In this document: positions 1 through 10,888 of the stretch, piece after piece
Position numbering within the stretch: the stretch's first letter is position 1
Layout of the letters: each line of letters starts with the position of its first letter
Source of the DNA: Actinomadura alba
GTDB taxonomy: Bacteria; Actinomycetota; Actinomycetes; Streptosporangiales; Streptosporangiaceae
Length of the DNA: 64,000 bases
NCBI RefSeq assembly: GCF_014323705.1
Contig: NZ_JABVEC010000008.1
Span: 124,001 to 188,000 of the forward strand
Reading direction: 5' to 3'
Made by a program: the position numbers and the translations under genes
The notes under the pieces: model-generated
Told to the model about the DNA's origin: nothing
Databases searched by the model: none
Seen by the model: the letters and a program-made list of their open reading frames with translations, nothing else

Positions 1-1
1 G

Positions 2-106
2 CACGTCGCAGACTCGCCCATCGGAGGAGCCTGCTTCATCCTGCGCCTGCCCAGCGCGCCGCAAAGCGCCGACGAGTGCAGTAACGACAGGGACGAGGCG
101 CACTGA
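2..106 (+). CDS. C-terminal end of a sensor histidine kinase (partial)
   Basis: Only the last 34 residues lie in the window; the gene begins before it. The visible part holds GGACFILRLP, the usual last strand of the GHKL ATPase domain of histidine kinases (G-G-A-x-F-x-L-x-L-P), followed by a short acidic tail and TGA at 104-106. It would phosphorylate a response regulator encoded outside the window. The match is short, so another GHKL ATPase cannot be excluded. Confidence 0.6.
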   Translation, partial: HVADSPIGGACFILRLPSAPQSADECSNDRDEAH

Positions 107-225
107 GGCGGCCTCGCCACGATCAGGCGGCTCCCCCATCAGGTTCAATGATCGATCAGCCGGATTTGGACCTGCCGTGCACCTGCGTGGCTACGATGAG
201 CGCGGCCTTCGAGGTTCGCCGATGC

Positions 226-1347
226 TCACGCGCGGTTCCATTCCCCCGCCAGCAGCTCGTAGGAGCGAACGCGGTGAGCATGGTCGTGAGTGATCGTGGT
301 GACCAGCAGTTCGTCGGCGCCAGTCACGCGCTGCAGCACCCGCAGCCCTTCCACGACGGTCTGTGGAGAGCCCACGAACTGCGTGTCGACACGGTCGGCG
401 ACCAACGCCCAGCCCTCATCACTCCATGCGTGGGCGGCGGCCTCTTCGGGCGCCGGGAACGGGATCGCCCTGAGACCGGATCGGATGCTGTGCACCCACA
501 GCGGGTACGGGGCGGCCAGTTCGCGCGCATCGTCGTCACTGGGGGCGACGACCACGTCGGCCGAGACGACGACATAGGGCTCGTCCAGCACCCCCGAGGG
601 TTTGAAGGCCGCACGGTAGGCGTCCACCGCTTCCAGAACGTTGGACGGGGCGACGTGGTAGTTCGCGGCGAACGGCAGCCCGCGTTCCCCGGCCACCCGG
701 GCGCTCTCGCCGCCGCTGCTACCGAGGATCCACAGCTGGAGGTCGGCGCCCTCGCCGGGCGTCACATGGGCCCTGTGCCCGTCCGGAGAACGATAGGAGC
801 CATCGAGCAGAGCGGAGATCTCCGCCACCTGTTCGGCGAAGTCCGGTGACTCGGCCCCCGGCTGCTGCAGCAGCTCGCCGAAGAGCGCGATCACCGGGCT
901 CCCCGCCAACCTGCCGACGTCGAAGGGCTTGGGGATGAGCAAGCCGTCCACCACGGTGGCCTCGCGCTCCGGCGGCGCGGCCGCGCCGCGGGCGAACTCG
1001 GCGCGCCGCTGCCCGGAACGGCCGAGGCCGAGATCGATCCTGCCGGGGTACAGGGCATCGATGGTGCCGAACTGCTCGACGATCGCCAGCGGGGTCCAGT
1101 GCCCGGTCTGCACCGCGCCCGAGCCGACCCGGATCCGGCTGGTCGCGCGGGCCACCAGGGCGATCAGGATCTGCGGCGCGGCGCTGGCGACGCCGGGAGC
1201 GAGATGGTGCTCGGCGAGCCAGTAGCGGTGATAACCGAACTCCTCGGCCCGCCAGGCCAGGTCGAGGGTGTTGTGCAGCGCCTGGCGTGTTGTGCCGCCG
1301 GCGGGGATGGGTGCGAGATCGAGTACGGAGAGGGGGATCGCGGTCAT
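226..1347 (-). CDS. LLM-class flavin-dependent oxidoreductase (luciferase-like monooxygenase)
   Basis: A 373-residue protein of the bacterial luciferase-like TIM-barrel family, which uses FMNH2 (or F420H2) and often O2. Family marks seen: [15 protein letters not shown] near residue 37, IRVGSGAV near 72, and [12 protein letters not shown] near 99. Length is normal for the family. GGAAGGC stands 5 bases before the ATG. It is the third gene of a minus-strand operon with two more LLM genes, 30 bp downstream of the previous one. No flavin reductase gene is next to it, so reduced flavin must come from elsewhere. The substrate is unknown; partner genes of the NtaA/SnaA/DszA type suggest a C-S or C-N bond in a small organic compound (inference). 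Confidence 0.85.
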   Translation of the reverse strand: MTAIPLSVLDLAPIPAGGTTRQALHNTLDLAWRAEEFGYHRYWLAEHHLAPGVASAAPQILIALVARATSRIRVGSGAVQTGHWTPLAIVEQFGTIDALYPGRIDLGLGRSGQRRAEFARGAAAPPEREATVVDGLLIPKPFDVGRLAGSPVIALFGELLQQPGAESPDFAEQVAEISALLDGSYRSPDGHRAHVTPGEGADLQLWILGSSGGESARVAGERGLPFAANYHVAPSNVLEAVDAYRAAFKPSGVLDEPYVVVSADVVVAPSDDDARELAAPYPLWVHSIRSGLRAIPFPAPEEAAAHAWSDEGWALVADRVDTQFVGSPQTVVEGLRVLQRVTGADELLVTTITHDHAHRVRSYELLAGEWNRA

Positions 1348-1377
1348 GGCCGCCTTCCGGTCGATGCGGTGAAGATG

Positions 1378-2574
1378 TCATGACGTCGCCGGGTAGCGGC
1401 CGGCGGGCCGGGGCAGCCCGAGCAGGCCGCGCAACGTCACCGCCTCGTACTCCCTGCGGAAGGCCCCGCGGTCCTGTAGCTCGGGCACCAGGCCGTGGGT
1501 GATGCCGGTCAGGTCATAGGGGAGCACGCCGGGGCGCAGCCGGAAGCCGTCGAGACCGGATGCCCGCCAGTCCAGTAACAGGTCGGCCAGCTCGCCCGCG
1601 GTGCCGGTGAAGATCTCGGCGTCGGAGGTCAGTTCGGCACCGTCCAGCTGATCCAGCATCTCCTTACGCTCGGCGGCCACACTGGCCGTCTCGTCGAGGA
1701 GGACGACGAGGTCGGCGAAGATCTTGAGCGGCTCCCCCACCCGGCCGACCGCCGCCTCGGCATTCCGAACCCGGCCGACGATCATCGCGGTCTCGGTGCG
1801 GGAGCGCGGGGTCACATAGACGACATCGGCGCCGCGTGCCGCGAACTCGTACGGCTCGACATCGTGCGCCAGGGCGGTGATCAGCGGCTGCCCTTGCGGC
1901 GGGCGCGGCGTGATCGACGGCCCGCGCACGTTGAAGTGAGGGCCCTCGAAGTCGATGTAGTGCAGCTTGTCCCGGTCGATGAACCGGCCGGTCGAGACGT
2001 CCCGGATCTCGGCGTCGTCCTCCCAGCTGTCCCACAGTCGCCGGACGACCTCGACCGCATCGGCGGCCTCGCCGAAGAGCTCGCTGACGAACGCCTTCGC
2101 CGCCGGCGTGCCGATGTCCTCCCGGCTCAGCACCGGGAAAGTGCGGCGGCCGAAATGCGCGGCGTCGGCGGCGCGGCTGGAGATCTGCGGCCGCCAGCCG
2201 GCCCGTCCCCGGCTCACGTAGTCGAGGGAGGCGATGCCGATGGCGACGTGGAACGGTTCGGTATGTGTGGTGCTCGTGGTGGGAATCAGGCCGATACGCG
2301 AGGTCAGCGGGGCGAGCCGGGCGGCCAGCAGCACCGCGTCGAGTCGCCCGCGGACCTGGTCGACCCGGTCATCGGGGCCGTCGAACCGGGAGGACTGCGG
2401 GCCCAGCGCGTCCTCGAAGGTGACGAAGTCCAACCGGCCACGTTCGGCCTCGGTGACCAGCCCGGCCCAGTATCCGGCGGCGAAGAGGCGGGACGGCTGA
2501 GCGGCTGGATCGCACCACGCCGCCGGATGCCAGCCGGCGCCGTCCAGCGCCGCGGCGAGATGGATGTGGATCAT
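1378..2574 (-). CDS. LLM-class flavin-dependent monooxygenase, divergent NtaA/SnaA/DszA type
   Basis: A 398-residue luciferase-like monooxygenase. The motif AERGRLDFVTFEDALG near residue 43 and SLDYVSRGRAGW near 120 match the NtaA/SnaA/DszA branch, in which an FMNH2-dependent enzyme oxidises small sulfur- or nitrogen-containing organic compounds. Its ATG overlaps the TGA of the upstream gene by 4 bp (ATGA), so the two are probably translationally coupled. It is about 50 residues shorter than its upstream partner. The substrate cannot be read from sequence. Confidence 0.85.
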   Translation of the reverse strand: MIHIHLAAALDGAGWHPAAWCDPAAQPSRLFAAGYWAGLVTEAERGRLDFVTFEDALGPQSSRFDGPDDRVDQVRGRLDAVLLAARLAPLTSRIGLIPTTSTTHTEPFHVAIGIASLDYVSRGRAGWRPQISSRAADAAHFGRRTFPVLSREDIGTPAAKAFVSELFGEAADAVEVVRRLWDSWEDDAEIRDVSTGRFIDRDKLHYIDFEGPHFNVRGPSITPRPPQGQPLITALAHDVEPYEFAARGADVVYVTPRSRTETAMIVGRVRNAEAAVGRVGEPLKIFADLVVLLDETASVAAERKEMLDQLDGAELTSDAEIFTGTAGELADLLLDWRASGLDGFRLRPGVLPYDLTGITHGLVPELQDRGAFRREYEAVTLRGLLGLPRPAGRYPATS

Positions 2575-3941
2575 GACGCCACCTCGCCGGCGCGGGGCAT
2601 GGCCGCTGGGCCAGGGTGTGGGGCATCGAGACCGAGGTGGGCGCGGAGCGTCGAGCCGGCGTAGTCGCTGCGGAACACTCCCTTCTCCTGGAGCAGCGGC
2701 ACCACGTGGTCCACCAGGTCGTCGAGCCCCCCGGGTGTCAGGTGCGGCACGAAGACAAAGCCGTCCGCCGCGTCGCTCTGCACGAATTCATCGATCTGGT
2801 CGGCCACCGTCCGAGCTGTGCCGACGAAGGTCTGCCGGCCGGTGACCTCGATGACCAGCTCGCGGATACTGAGCCCACGCTCTTCCGCCTGCGCCCGCCA
2901 CTTCCGGGCGATGGCGCCGCGATCACCGCGGAACTGTGCCCGGCCCTTGGAGACTCCCTCGCCGAGGTCGGGCTCGATGTCGGGCAGGGGACCGTTCGGG
3001 TCATATGCGGAAAGGTCCCGCCCCCAGATCCCCTCAACATAAGTGATCGCGGTCTGGGGACTGACCTGCGCACGGCGGATCTCGACTGCGCGCTCCGCGG
3101 CCTCCTCTTCGGTGTCGCCCAAGACGTAGGTCACAGCAGGGAGGATCTTCAAGTCCTCCGGGCGGCGGCCGTACTTGGCCAGCCGGCCCTTGACGTCCTT
3201 GTAGAAGGCCCGGCCGTCCTCAAGCCGGCTGTGGCGGCTGAAGATGACGTCGGCGTCCGAAGCCGCGAACTCGCGGCCCTCCGCCGAGTCCCCGGCCTGG
3301 ATGATCACCGGGTGACCCTGCGGACCACGCGGTGTGTTGAACCGTCCGGAGACGTCGAAGTGGCGGCCCTCATGGTGGAACTCACCGGCACCACGCCGTA
3401 CGAACCGGCCGGTGACCGGATCGGCGGGAATGTCGTCGGCCGACCATGAGTCCCACAGCAGGCGCGCCACCTGGAGGAACTCGGCGGCGCGGGTGTAGCG
3501 GTCGGCCTCGTCAAGGAAGCCACCGCGTCGGAAGTTCTCGCCGGTGAACGCGTCATAGCTGGTCACCACGTTCCATGCGGCCCGGCCACCACTGAGATGG
3601 TCGAGCGTCGCCAACCGCCTGGCGACCTCGTAGGGCTCGTTGAAGGTGGAGTTGACCGTCGCGGCAAGCCCAAGGTGGGTGGTGACCCCCGCGAGGGCGG
3701 ACAGCACGGTGAGCGACTCGGGCCGGCCGACCACGTCGAGATCGTGGATACCTCCCTTGAGCTCCCGCAGCCGAAGCCCTTCGGCGAGGAACAGGAAATC
3801 GAACCGGCCGCGTTCGGCCGTCTGCGCAAGGCTGACGAACGAGCCGAAATCGATCTGGCTCCCCGAGCGGGGATCCGACCACACGGTCGTGTTGTTGACA
3901 CCGGGGAAATGCGCCGCGAGGTGCACCTGCTTGACGGGCAT
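2571..3941 (-). CDS. LLM-class flavin-dependent monooxygenase, NtaA/SnaA/DszA family
   Basis: A 456-residue protein, full length for the NtaA/SnaA/DszA family of FMNH2-dependent monooxygenases (nitrilotriacetate, pristinamycin and dibenzothiophene-sulfone oxygenases are named members). Visible marks: AERGRFDFLFLAEG near residue 42, the STFNEPYEVARRLATLDHLSGGRAAWNVVTS region near 117-145 that lines the flavin pocket in the family, and QAGDSAEGREFAA near 215. It is the first gene of the operon; GAAGGAGC lies 5-12 bases before the ATG, and a strong promoter lies 60-90 bp upstream. A sulfur-scavenging role is plausible but inferred. Confidence 0.9.
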   Translation of the reverse strand: MPVKQVHLAAHFPGVNNTTVWSDPRSGSQIDFGSFVSLAQTAERGRFDFLFLAEGLRLRELKGGIHDLDVVGRPESLTVLSALAGVTTHLGLAATVNSTFNEPYEVARRLATLDHLSGGRAAWNVVTSYDAFTGENFRRGGFLDEADRYTRAAEFLQVARLLWDSWSADDIPADPVTGRFVRRGAGEFHHEGRHFDVSGRFNTPRGPQGHPVIIQAGDSAEGREFAASDADVIFSRHSRLEDGRAFYKDVKGRLAKYGRRPEDLKILPAVTYVLGDTEEEAAERAVEIRRAQVSPQTAITYVEGIWGRDLSAYDPNGPLPDIEPDLGEGVSKGRAQFRGDRGAIARKWRAQAEERGLSIRELVIEVTGRQTFVGTARTVADQIDEFVQSDAADGFVFVPHLTPGGLDDLVDHVVPLLQEKGVFRSDYAGSTLRAHLGLDAPHPGPAAMPRAGEVAS

Positions 3942-4003
3942 CAGGCGTGCTCCTTCAACTGCGCCGAAGCGAGGGCCACCAGCGAGAGGGCATGTCGACT
4001 TTC

Positions 4004-4031
4004 ATAGTAGGAAAAATAGGTTTCATGTCAA
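4004..4031 (-). promoter_or_regulatory. Sigma-70-type promoter of the LLM monooxygenase operon
   Basis: On the minus strand TTGACA (4031-4026) is followed after 16 bp by TACTAT (4009-4004). This is nearly a perfect housekeeping promoter and is unusually AT-rich for this DNA. Predicted transcription start is near 3997, leaving a leader of about 55 nt before the ATG at 3941. Confidence 0.7.
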
Positions 4032-4042
4032 TGACTCTGACA
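4026..4042. promoter_or_regulatory. Inverted repeat over the -35 box, possible operator
   Basis: TGTCA-N7-TGACA is a perfect 5-bp inverted repeat whose left arm is part of the -35 hexamer, so a bound regulator would block or aid RNA polymerase. No regulator gene is adjacent. Short arms make chance possible. Confidence 0.35.
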
Positions 4043-4047
4043 TTTCA

Positions 4048-6681
4048 CTAGGCGGCCCGTACCCTGCGGGTCCGGTTGTCGAAGGTGACCCGCGGCTCGC
4101 CCTGTTCGACACCGATGTGGATCACCGCGTCGTCCTTGACCTCCCCGGACAGCAGGGCGCGCGCCACCCGCGTCTCGATCTCGCGGGCGATGTAGCGGCG
4201 CAGCGGGCGGGCACCGTAGACGGGATCGAAGCCCGCCTGTGCGATGAGCTTCCGCGCCTCCTGGGTCACCTCCAGGGTGATGCGGCGGTCGGCGAGCCGC
4301 GCCCGCAGGTCCCCGAACATCAGCTCGACGATCTGCTCGATCTCCGGCTGGGTCAGCGGCCGGAACATGACGGTCTCGTCGACGCGGTTGAGGAATTCCG
4401 GCCGGAAGCGCGACCGCAGTTCCGCCATGACCTGGTCGCGTGCCGACGGCTCGATCCGCCCGTCGCGCTGGACTCCTTCGAGGAGGTACTGCGAGCCGAT
4501 GTTCGACGTCATGATGATCACGGTGTTGCGGAAGTCGACCGTACGGCCCTGCGCGTCGGTGAGACGTCCGTCGTCCAGGACCTGGAGCAGGGTGTTGAAC
4601 ACGTCGGTGTGCGCCTTCTCGATCTCGTCGAAGAGCACCACGGAGTACGGCTTGCGGCGCACCGCCTCGGTCAGCTGACCGCCCTCCTCGTAGCCGATAT
4701 AGCCGGGCGGAGCGCCCACCAGCCGGCTGACGGTGTGCCGTTCCTGGTACTCGCTCATGTCGAGGCGGACCATGTTCTCCTCGGTGTCGAACAGCGCCTC
4801 GGCCAGCGACTTGGCCAGTTCGGTCTTGCCGACTCCGGTGGGCCCGAGGAAGATGAACGACCCGATCGGGCGCCGGGGGTTCTTGATGCCGGCCCGCGCC
4901 CTGATGATCGCGTCGGTCACGAGCCGTACGGCCTCGTCCTGTCCGATCACACGCTCGTGGAGCACTTCGTCGAGGCGCAGCAGCTTCTCCCGTTCGCCCT
5001 CCTTGAGGCGGCTGACCGGGATGCCGGTCCAGCGCGACACGATGGTGGATATCTCGTCTTCGGTGACGACTTCGCGCAGGAGCCGGTGGCCGCCCTGCTT
5101 GGCGGCGAGTCGCTCCTCCTCGGCCTTCAGCCGGCGCTCCAGGTCGGGGAGCCTGCCGTGCCTCAGCTCGGCCGCGCGGTTCAGGTCGTACTCCCGTTCG
5201 GCCCGTTCGGCCTCCTGGCGCAGTTGCTCGATCTCCTTGCGCAGCGCCTGGACCTGGCTGAGCGCGTGCCGCTCGGCCTCCCACTGGGCCCGCATGGCGT
5301 CGGCCTCGGCGCGCAGGTCGGCGAGCTCGGCGCGCAGTTCCTCGAGCCGCCGTCTGCTCGCCTCGTCGCTCTCCTTGGCGAGCGCCGCCTCCTCGATCTC
5401 CAGGCGGCGTACCCGCCGGGTCAGCTCGTCGAGCTCGGCGGGCATCGAGTCGATCTCGGTACGGAGCATCGCGCACGCCTCGTCGACGAGGTCGATCGCC
5501 TTGTCCGGCAGGAAGCGGTCGGAGATGTAGCGGTGGCTCAGCACGACCGCGGCCACGATGGCGCTGTCCTGGATCTTCACGCCGTGGAAGACCTCCAGGC
5601 GTTCCCGCAGCCCGCGCAGGATCGAGATGGCGTCCTCGACCGACGGCTCGTCGACCAGCACCGGCTGGAACCGCCGCTCGAGCGCGGCGTCCTTCTCGAT
5701 GTGCTTGCGGTACTCCTGGACCGTCGTCGCGCCGATCAGGTGCAGCTCACCGCGGGCCAGCATCGGCTTCAGCATGTTGGAGGCGTCCATGGCCCCCTCG
5801 GTGGCGCCCGCGCCCACCACGGTGTGCACCTCGTCGACGAACAGCAGGATCCGGCCCTCGGAGGCGAGCACCTCGGTCAGCACCGCCTTGAGCCGCTCCT
5901 CGAACTCGCCGCGGTACTTCGCACCCGCGATGAGCGAGCCCATGTCCAGGCTGAAGATGGTCTTGTCCTTCAGTCCCTCGGGCACGTCCCCCCGGGCGAT
6001 GCGCTGCGCAAGTCCCTCGGCGATGGCGGTCTTGCCCACGCCGGGATCACCGGTCAGCACCGGGTTGTTCTTGGTCCTGCGGGACAGGATCTGGACGACC
6101 CGGCGGATCTCGGCGTCGCGGCCGATGACGGGGTCGAGCCGGCCCGCCTCCGCTTCGGCGACCAGGTCGCGCCCGTACTTCTCCAGGGCCTCGTAGGTCA
6201 CCTCCGGCATCGCCGAGGTCACCCGCTGGCTGCCGCGGACGGAGGTGAGCGCCCCGAGGAACCGGTCGCGGGTCAGCCCGTGCTCTTGCAGCAGGCGGCC
6301 CGCCGGGGTCTGCGGCCCCTCGTCCAAGAGCGCGATGAGGAGGTGTTCGACGGAGACGTAGTCGTCCCTGAGCCGCTTGGCCTCGCTCTCCGCGGCCTCC
6401 AGCAGCCGCGAGAGCCGCTGGGTCACCCGGATCTGCCCGGGTTCGACGCCGGGTCCGCTCACGCGTGGCCGCTTGGACAGCTGCTTCTCGAGTTCGTCGC
6501 GGAGCCGGTCCACGTCCGCTCCGGCGGCGGCCAGCAGTCGAGGTACCAGGCCGGCTTCCTGGTCCAGCAGCGCCATCAGCAAGTGTTCCCCGTCGACCTC
6601 GGTGTGCCCGAGGCGAAGGGCCTTGGTCTGCGCGTCGTGCAGGGCCTCCTGCGATTTCTGTGTCAACCGGTTCAGGTCCAC
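4048..6681 (-). CDS. clpB: ATP-dependent disaggregase ClpB (Hsp104 family)
   Basis: An 877-residue ClpB. In order: N-terminal Clp repeats (start [14 protein letters not shown], residues 1-150), first AAA module with Walker A GDPGVGKT at 211-218 and Walker [11 protein letters not shown] near 277, a long charged coiled coil rich in Glu/Arg/Ala (about 405-530) which is the M-domain of disaggregases, and a second AAA module with GPTGVGKTE near 617 and [10 protein letters not shown]. ClpB threads aggregated proteins in the cytosol together with DnaK/DnaJ/GrpE. It is the last gene of the dnaK-dnaJ-cbpM-clpB operon; its start overlaps cbpM by 10 bp. Confidence 0.98.
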   Translation of the reverse strand: MDLNRLTQKSQEALHDAQTKALRLGHTEVDGEHLLMALLDQEAGLVPRLLAAAGADVDRLRDELEKQLSKRPRVSGPGVEPGQIRVTQRLSRLLEAAESEAKRLRDDYVSVEHLLIALLDEGPQTPAGRLLQEHGLTRDRFLGALTSVRGSQRVTSAMPEVTYEALEKYGRDLVAEAEAGRLDPVIGRDAEIRRVVQILSRRTKNNPVLTGDPGVGKTAIAEGLAQRIARGDVPEGLKDKTIFSLDMGSLIAGAKYRGEFEERLKAVLTEVLASEGRILLFVDEVHTVVGAGATEGAMDASNMLKPMLARGELHLIGATTVQEYRKHIEKDAALERRFQPVLVDEPSVEDAISILRGLRERLEVFHGVKIQDSAIVAAVVLSHRYISDRFLPDKAIDLVDEACAMLRTEIDSMPAELDELTRRVRRLEIEEAALAKESDEASRRRLEELRAELADLRAEADAMRAQWEAERHALSQVQALRKEIEQLRQEAERAEREYDLNRAAELRHGRLPDLERRLKAEEERLAAKQGGHRLLREVVTEDEISTIVSRWTGIPVSRLKEGEREKLLRLDEVLHERVIGQDEAVRLVTDAIIRARAGIKNPRRPIGSFIFLGPTGVGKTELAKSLAEALFDTEENMVRLDMSEYQERHTVSRLVGAPPGYIGYEEGGQLTEAVRRKPYSVVLFDEIEKAHTDVFNTLLQVLDDGRLTDAQGRTVDFRNTVIIMTSNIGSQYLLEGVQRDGRIEPSARDQVMAELRSRFRPEFLNRVDETVMFRPLTQPEIEQIVELMFGDLRARLADRRITLEVTQEARKLIAQAGFDPVYGARPLRRYIAREIETRVARALLSGEVKDDAVIHIGVEQGEPRVTFDNRTRRVRAA

Positions 6682-7010
6682 GGTGAGCCTCCCGTGCGTC
6701 GAGAGCGGCGCCGCAGTGCCGCCTCAAGGTCGGCGATGCGGTCGAGCAGGTCGCACACGAGCCCGACGGCGGCGTAGTTGAGGGAGAATCCGGCACGCAA
6801 CCGTTCGATCCGGGCAACCTCGGCCAGTTGCTCCGGGGCGAACCACAGTTGTCCGGCGGCGTCCCGGTCCGGCTCCAGCAGGCCGAGCGCCACCAGGCGC
6901 CGCACCAGATCGGGATGGAGCCCGGCCAGGTCGGCGAACGACTCCAGGTCCAGGCGCGGCGGCCCGACGAGCGAGTATCTGCGGGTCTTCGTCTTCGCCG
7001 GCGCTCTCAT
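6672..7010 (-). CDS. cbpM: Chaperone modulator CbpM / MerR-like small protein
   Basis: A 112-residue protein with a MerR-like winged helix ([20 protein letters not shown] at about 25-44, ending [14 protein letters not shown]) and a C-terminal helix [26 protein letters not shown] typical of CbpM. In Escherichia coli CbpM binds and inhibits the J-domain of CbpA; in many actinomycetes the same place is held by the repressor HspR. The C-terminal helix favours CbpM over HspR. It overlaps dnaJ by 4 bp and clpB by 10 bp. The neighbouring DnaJ is CbpA-like, which fits a CbpA-CbpM pair. Whether it also binds DNA cannot be told from sequence. Confidence 0.8.
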   Translation of the reverse strand: MRAPAKTKTRRYSLVGPPRLDLESFADLAGLHPDLVRRLVALGLLEPDRDAAGQLWFAPEQLAEVARIERLRAGFSLNYAAVGLVCDLLDRIADLEAALRRRSRRTGGSPWT

Positions 7011-7999
7011 GGTCGCTGCCTCGGGTCGAAGTCGGAGGTGGCGGCGAGCTCCTCGAACAGGCGTCGCTCGTCTGGAGTCGGTTTCGGAGGCACCATGATC
7101 TTGACTTCGGCGTACAGATCGCCCGGGGTACCGCGCGGGTTCGGCAGGCCACGGCCGCGCAGCCGCAGGCGCCGTCCGCTCGTTGTGCCCGGCGGGACCT
7201 TCACCTTGGCCTCGCCTCCGGGGGTGTCGAGAGGAACGGTGGCGCCGAGCGCGGCCTCCCATGGCGTCACCGGCAGATCGACGTGGATGTTCCGCCCGTC
7301 CAGCCGGTATCTCGGGTGGGGGGCGATCCGCACGATGAGGTAGAGGTCGCCGGCGGGGGCGCCGTCGCTGCCGTGGCCGCCCTGACCGGCGAGCCGGATC
7401 CGCTGGCCGTCGGTGACGCCGGCCGGGATGTTGACGCCGAGGGTCCGGCGTCCCCCCAGCCCCTCGATGGTGATCCTGCGCTTCCCGCCGCGATAGGCCT
7501 CCTCGACGCCCAGCTCGATCTCGACCTCCTGGTCGGCGCCGGGGACCGGGCCCCATCCGCGTCCGGCCCGGCCGCCGAAGATGCCGCCGAGCAGTTCCTC
7601 GAGATCGATGTCCTCGCCCAGTCCGGCACCGAACCCGGCGGCTTCGGCTCCGCGCCACCTGCCGCCGCGGCCGGCCCCGGCTCCGGCGGCTCCGGCGGCT
7701 CCGGCGCCCGCGCGGGCCCGGCGACGGCCGGCACCGGCGCGCGCCCAGGTCTCCGGGTCCACGTCCTGCGGCACCTGCCGGAAGTCCGGCCCGAACGCGT
7801 CATACCGGCGGCGGGTCTCGGGATCGGACAGGACCGAGTAGGCCTCGGAGACGTCCTTGAAGCGGTCCTCGGCCGAAGGATCCTTGTTGACGTCCGGGTG
7901 ATACTCGCGGGCGAGCTTGCGGTAGGCCCGCTGGATCTCCTCCTGGCTCGCGTTCCTGGACACGCCAAGAGTCCCGTAGAGGTCGTCGCCGGCAGGCAT
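7007..7999 (-). CDS. cbpA: DnaJ-family co-chaperone of CbpA type (no zinc finger)
   Basis: A 330-residue Hsp40. The J-domain covers about residues 7-70 with HPD at 34-36. A low-complexity Gly/Ala/Arg linker (about 88-130) follows, then two C-terminal substrate domains. The four CxxCxGxG zinc motifs of true DnaJ are absent, so it is class II, like CbpA. The frame is open back to 8140, where an ATG overlaps the dnaK stop, but the extra 47 residues are Arg-rich and unlike any Hsp40; the ATG at 7999 with GAGGA upstream gives the normal start. It stimulates the ATPase of the DnaK encoded just upstream. Confidence 0.93.
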   Translation of the reverse strand: MPAGDDLYGTLGVSRNASQEEIQRAYRKLAREYHPDVNKDPSAEDRFKDVSEAYSVLSDPETRRRYDAFGPDFRQVPQDVDPETWARAGAGRRRARAGAGAAGAAGAGAGRGGRWRGAEAAGFGAGLGEDIDLEELLGGIFGGRAGRGWGPVPGADQEVEIELGVEEAYRGGKRRITIEGLGGRRTLGVNIPAGVTDGQRIRLAGQGGHGSDGAPAGDLYLIVRIAPHPRYRLDGRNIHVDLPVTPWEAALGATVPLDTPGGEAKVKVPPGTTSGRRLRLRGRGLPNPRGTPGDLYAEVKIMVPPKPTPDERRLFEELAATSDFDPRQRP

Positions 8000-8139
8000 C
8001 AGTCCATCCTCATCGCCAACGTGACCGGTGCCGGGCGGGGCCGGGCGGAGCCGTGCCCGTGCGCCTCGGCGCAGCCGCGACGGAAACCGAGACCGCGGCC
8101 GGCGCCGGGTACGCGAAGAGGTACGTCGGCCATGCCGCA

Positions 8140-10059
<1,920 letters not shown>

Positions 10060-10114
10060 CACGATCCCCCGAGCGCGAGTCGAAATCTCATCTCAACTCC
10101 ATGCTCGGAGGCAG

Positions 10115-10135
10115 AGGGTGAGAGCGAATCACCCT
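10115..10135. promoter_or_regulatory. Palindrome with HAIR-like geometry between dnaK and grpE
   Basis: AGGGTGA-N7-TCACCCT is a perfect 7-bp inverted repeat with a 7-bp spacer, lying between the divergent dnaK and grpE starts. The known HspR operator HAIR is CTTGAGT-N7-ACTCAAG, so the 7-7-7 layout is the same but the bases differ. A site for a MerR-type heat-shock repressor controlling both directions is a reasonable inference; the regulator is unknown. Confidence 0.5.
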
Positions 10136-10205
10136 TTTCGGGCGACACGCGGCAGGGTGGACACCAGGTGGGCGGGGTGCGAACGTGGGAGGGGGCCTTC
10201 GAAAA

Positions 10206-10245
10206 CGACGACGTCATCGACGCCGATTTTCACCACGGACTGATG
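10206..10245 (+). repeat. Relic of a dnaK 3' end in front of grpE
   Basis: This 40-bp stretch matches the end of dnaK (8138-8176, opposite strand) at 38 of 39 aligned positions plus one inserted T, and it runs straight into the ATG of grpE as TGATG. It is best read as the tail of a former dnaK copy that once preceded grpE on this strand. Confidence 0.85.
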
Positions 10246-10800
10246 AGTATGAGCGATCAGGATGCGAGGCCGTCCGACTCAGCGGCCACCTCGCCACAGC
10301 GGGAACAGAACGCTCCACCCACGGCCGAGGACGAGGACACGGGTGTCGGGCAGGAGTCCGATCTGCAGGCGCGGATCGCGGAACTCGAGGACCTGCGCCT
10401 ACGGGCGCTCGCCGACCTCGACAACTTCCGTAAACGCGTCGACAGAACGATGGCGCGTGTGGTGGCCGAAGAACGCGCCCAGGGCGCCTCGGAGTGGCTG
10501 CCGGTGCTCGACAACCTCGACCGCGCACTCTCGCATGCCGATCCCGATACCGATGATCCCCTCATCCAGGGCATCCGGGCCGTCCGCGATCAGGCCGTCG
10601 CCGTTCTCGCCCGGCTGGGCTTCCCTCGCCAGGACCGGGTGGGGGTGCCGTTCGATCCGGTTCATCACGAGGCGGTGAGCACCGTCAACGACCCCGGCAA
10701 CCCAGAGGGAACGGTGGTCGAGATCGTCCGCCCCGGTTACGGCGACGACCACCGCCAGCTTCGCCCCGCGTCGGTCGTGGTGGCGACCAGGGACGACTGA
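10243..10800 (+). CDS. grpE: Nucleotide exchange factor GrpE
   Basis: A 185-residue GrpE: a disordered acidic N-terminus, a long helix with ALADLDNFRKRVDR (about 56-69), and the beta domain with GxPFDPVHHEAV and the end EIVRPGYGDDHRQLRPASVVV. It exchanges ADP for ATP on DnaK. The frame is open upstream to 10168, but those codons are the relic of the dnaK tail, so the ATG at 10243 (or the in-frame ATG at 10249) is taken. It is divergent from dnaK and convergent with the next gene. Confidence 0.95.
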   Translation: MSMSDQDARPSDSAATSPQREQNAPPTAEDEDTGVGQESDLQARIAELEDLRLRALADLDNFRKRVDRTMARVVAEERAQGASEWLPVLDNLDRALSHADPDTDDPLIQGIRAVRDQAVAVLARLGFPRQDRVGVPFDPVHHEAVSTVNDPGNPEGTVVEIVRPGYGDDHRQLRPASVVVATRDD

Positions 10801-10888
10801 CTTCAGCGAGGCCGGCCGGCCCCGCAGACGAGCCGCGCGGCCGCCCCGGACGCGATGTCCATGTCTCCACCTCCAAGCCTGCGACGGG

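Noticed and set aside
3640..6777. Very long open frame of 1,045 codons on the plus strand across clpB
   Set aside because: It is antisense to clpB, an obvious full-length gene; long shadow frames are normal in GC-rich DNA.
10168..10242. Longer GrpE with an N-terminal extension containing DDVIDADF
   Set aside because: These codons are the frameshifted relic of a dnaK 3' end and lack a ribosome site; the normal GrpE begins at 10243.
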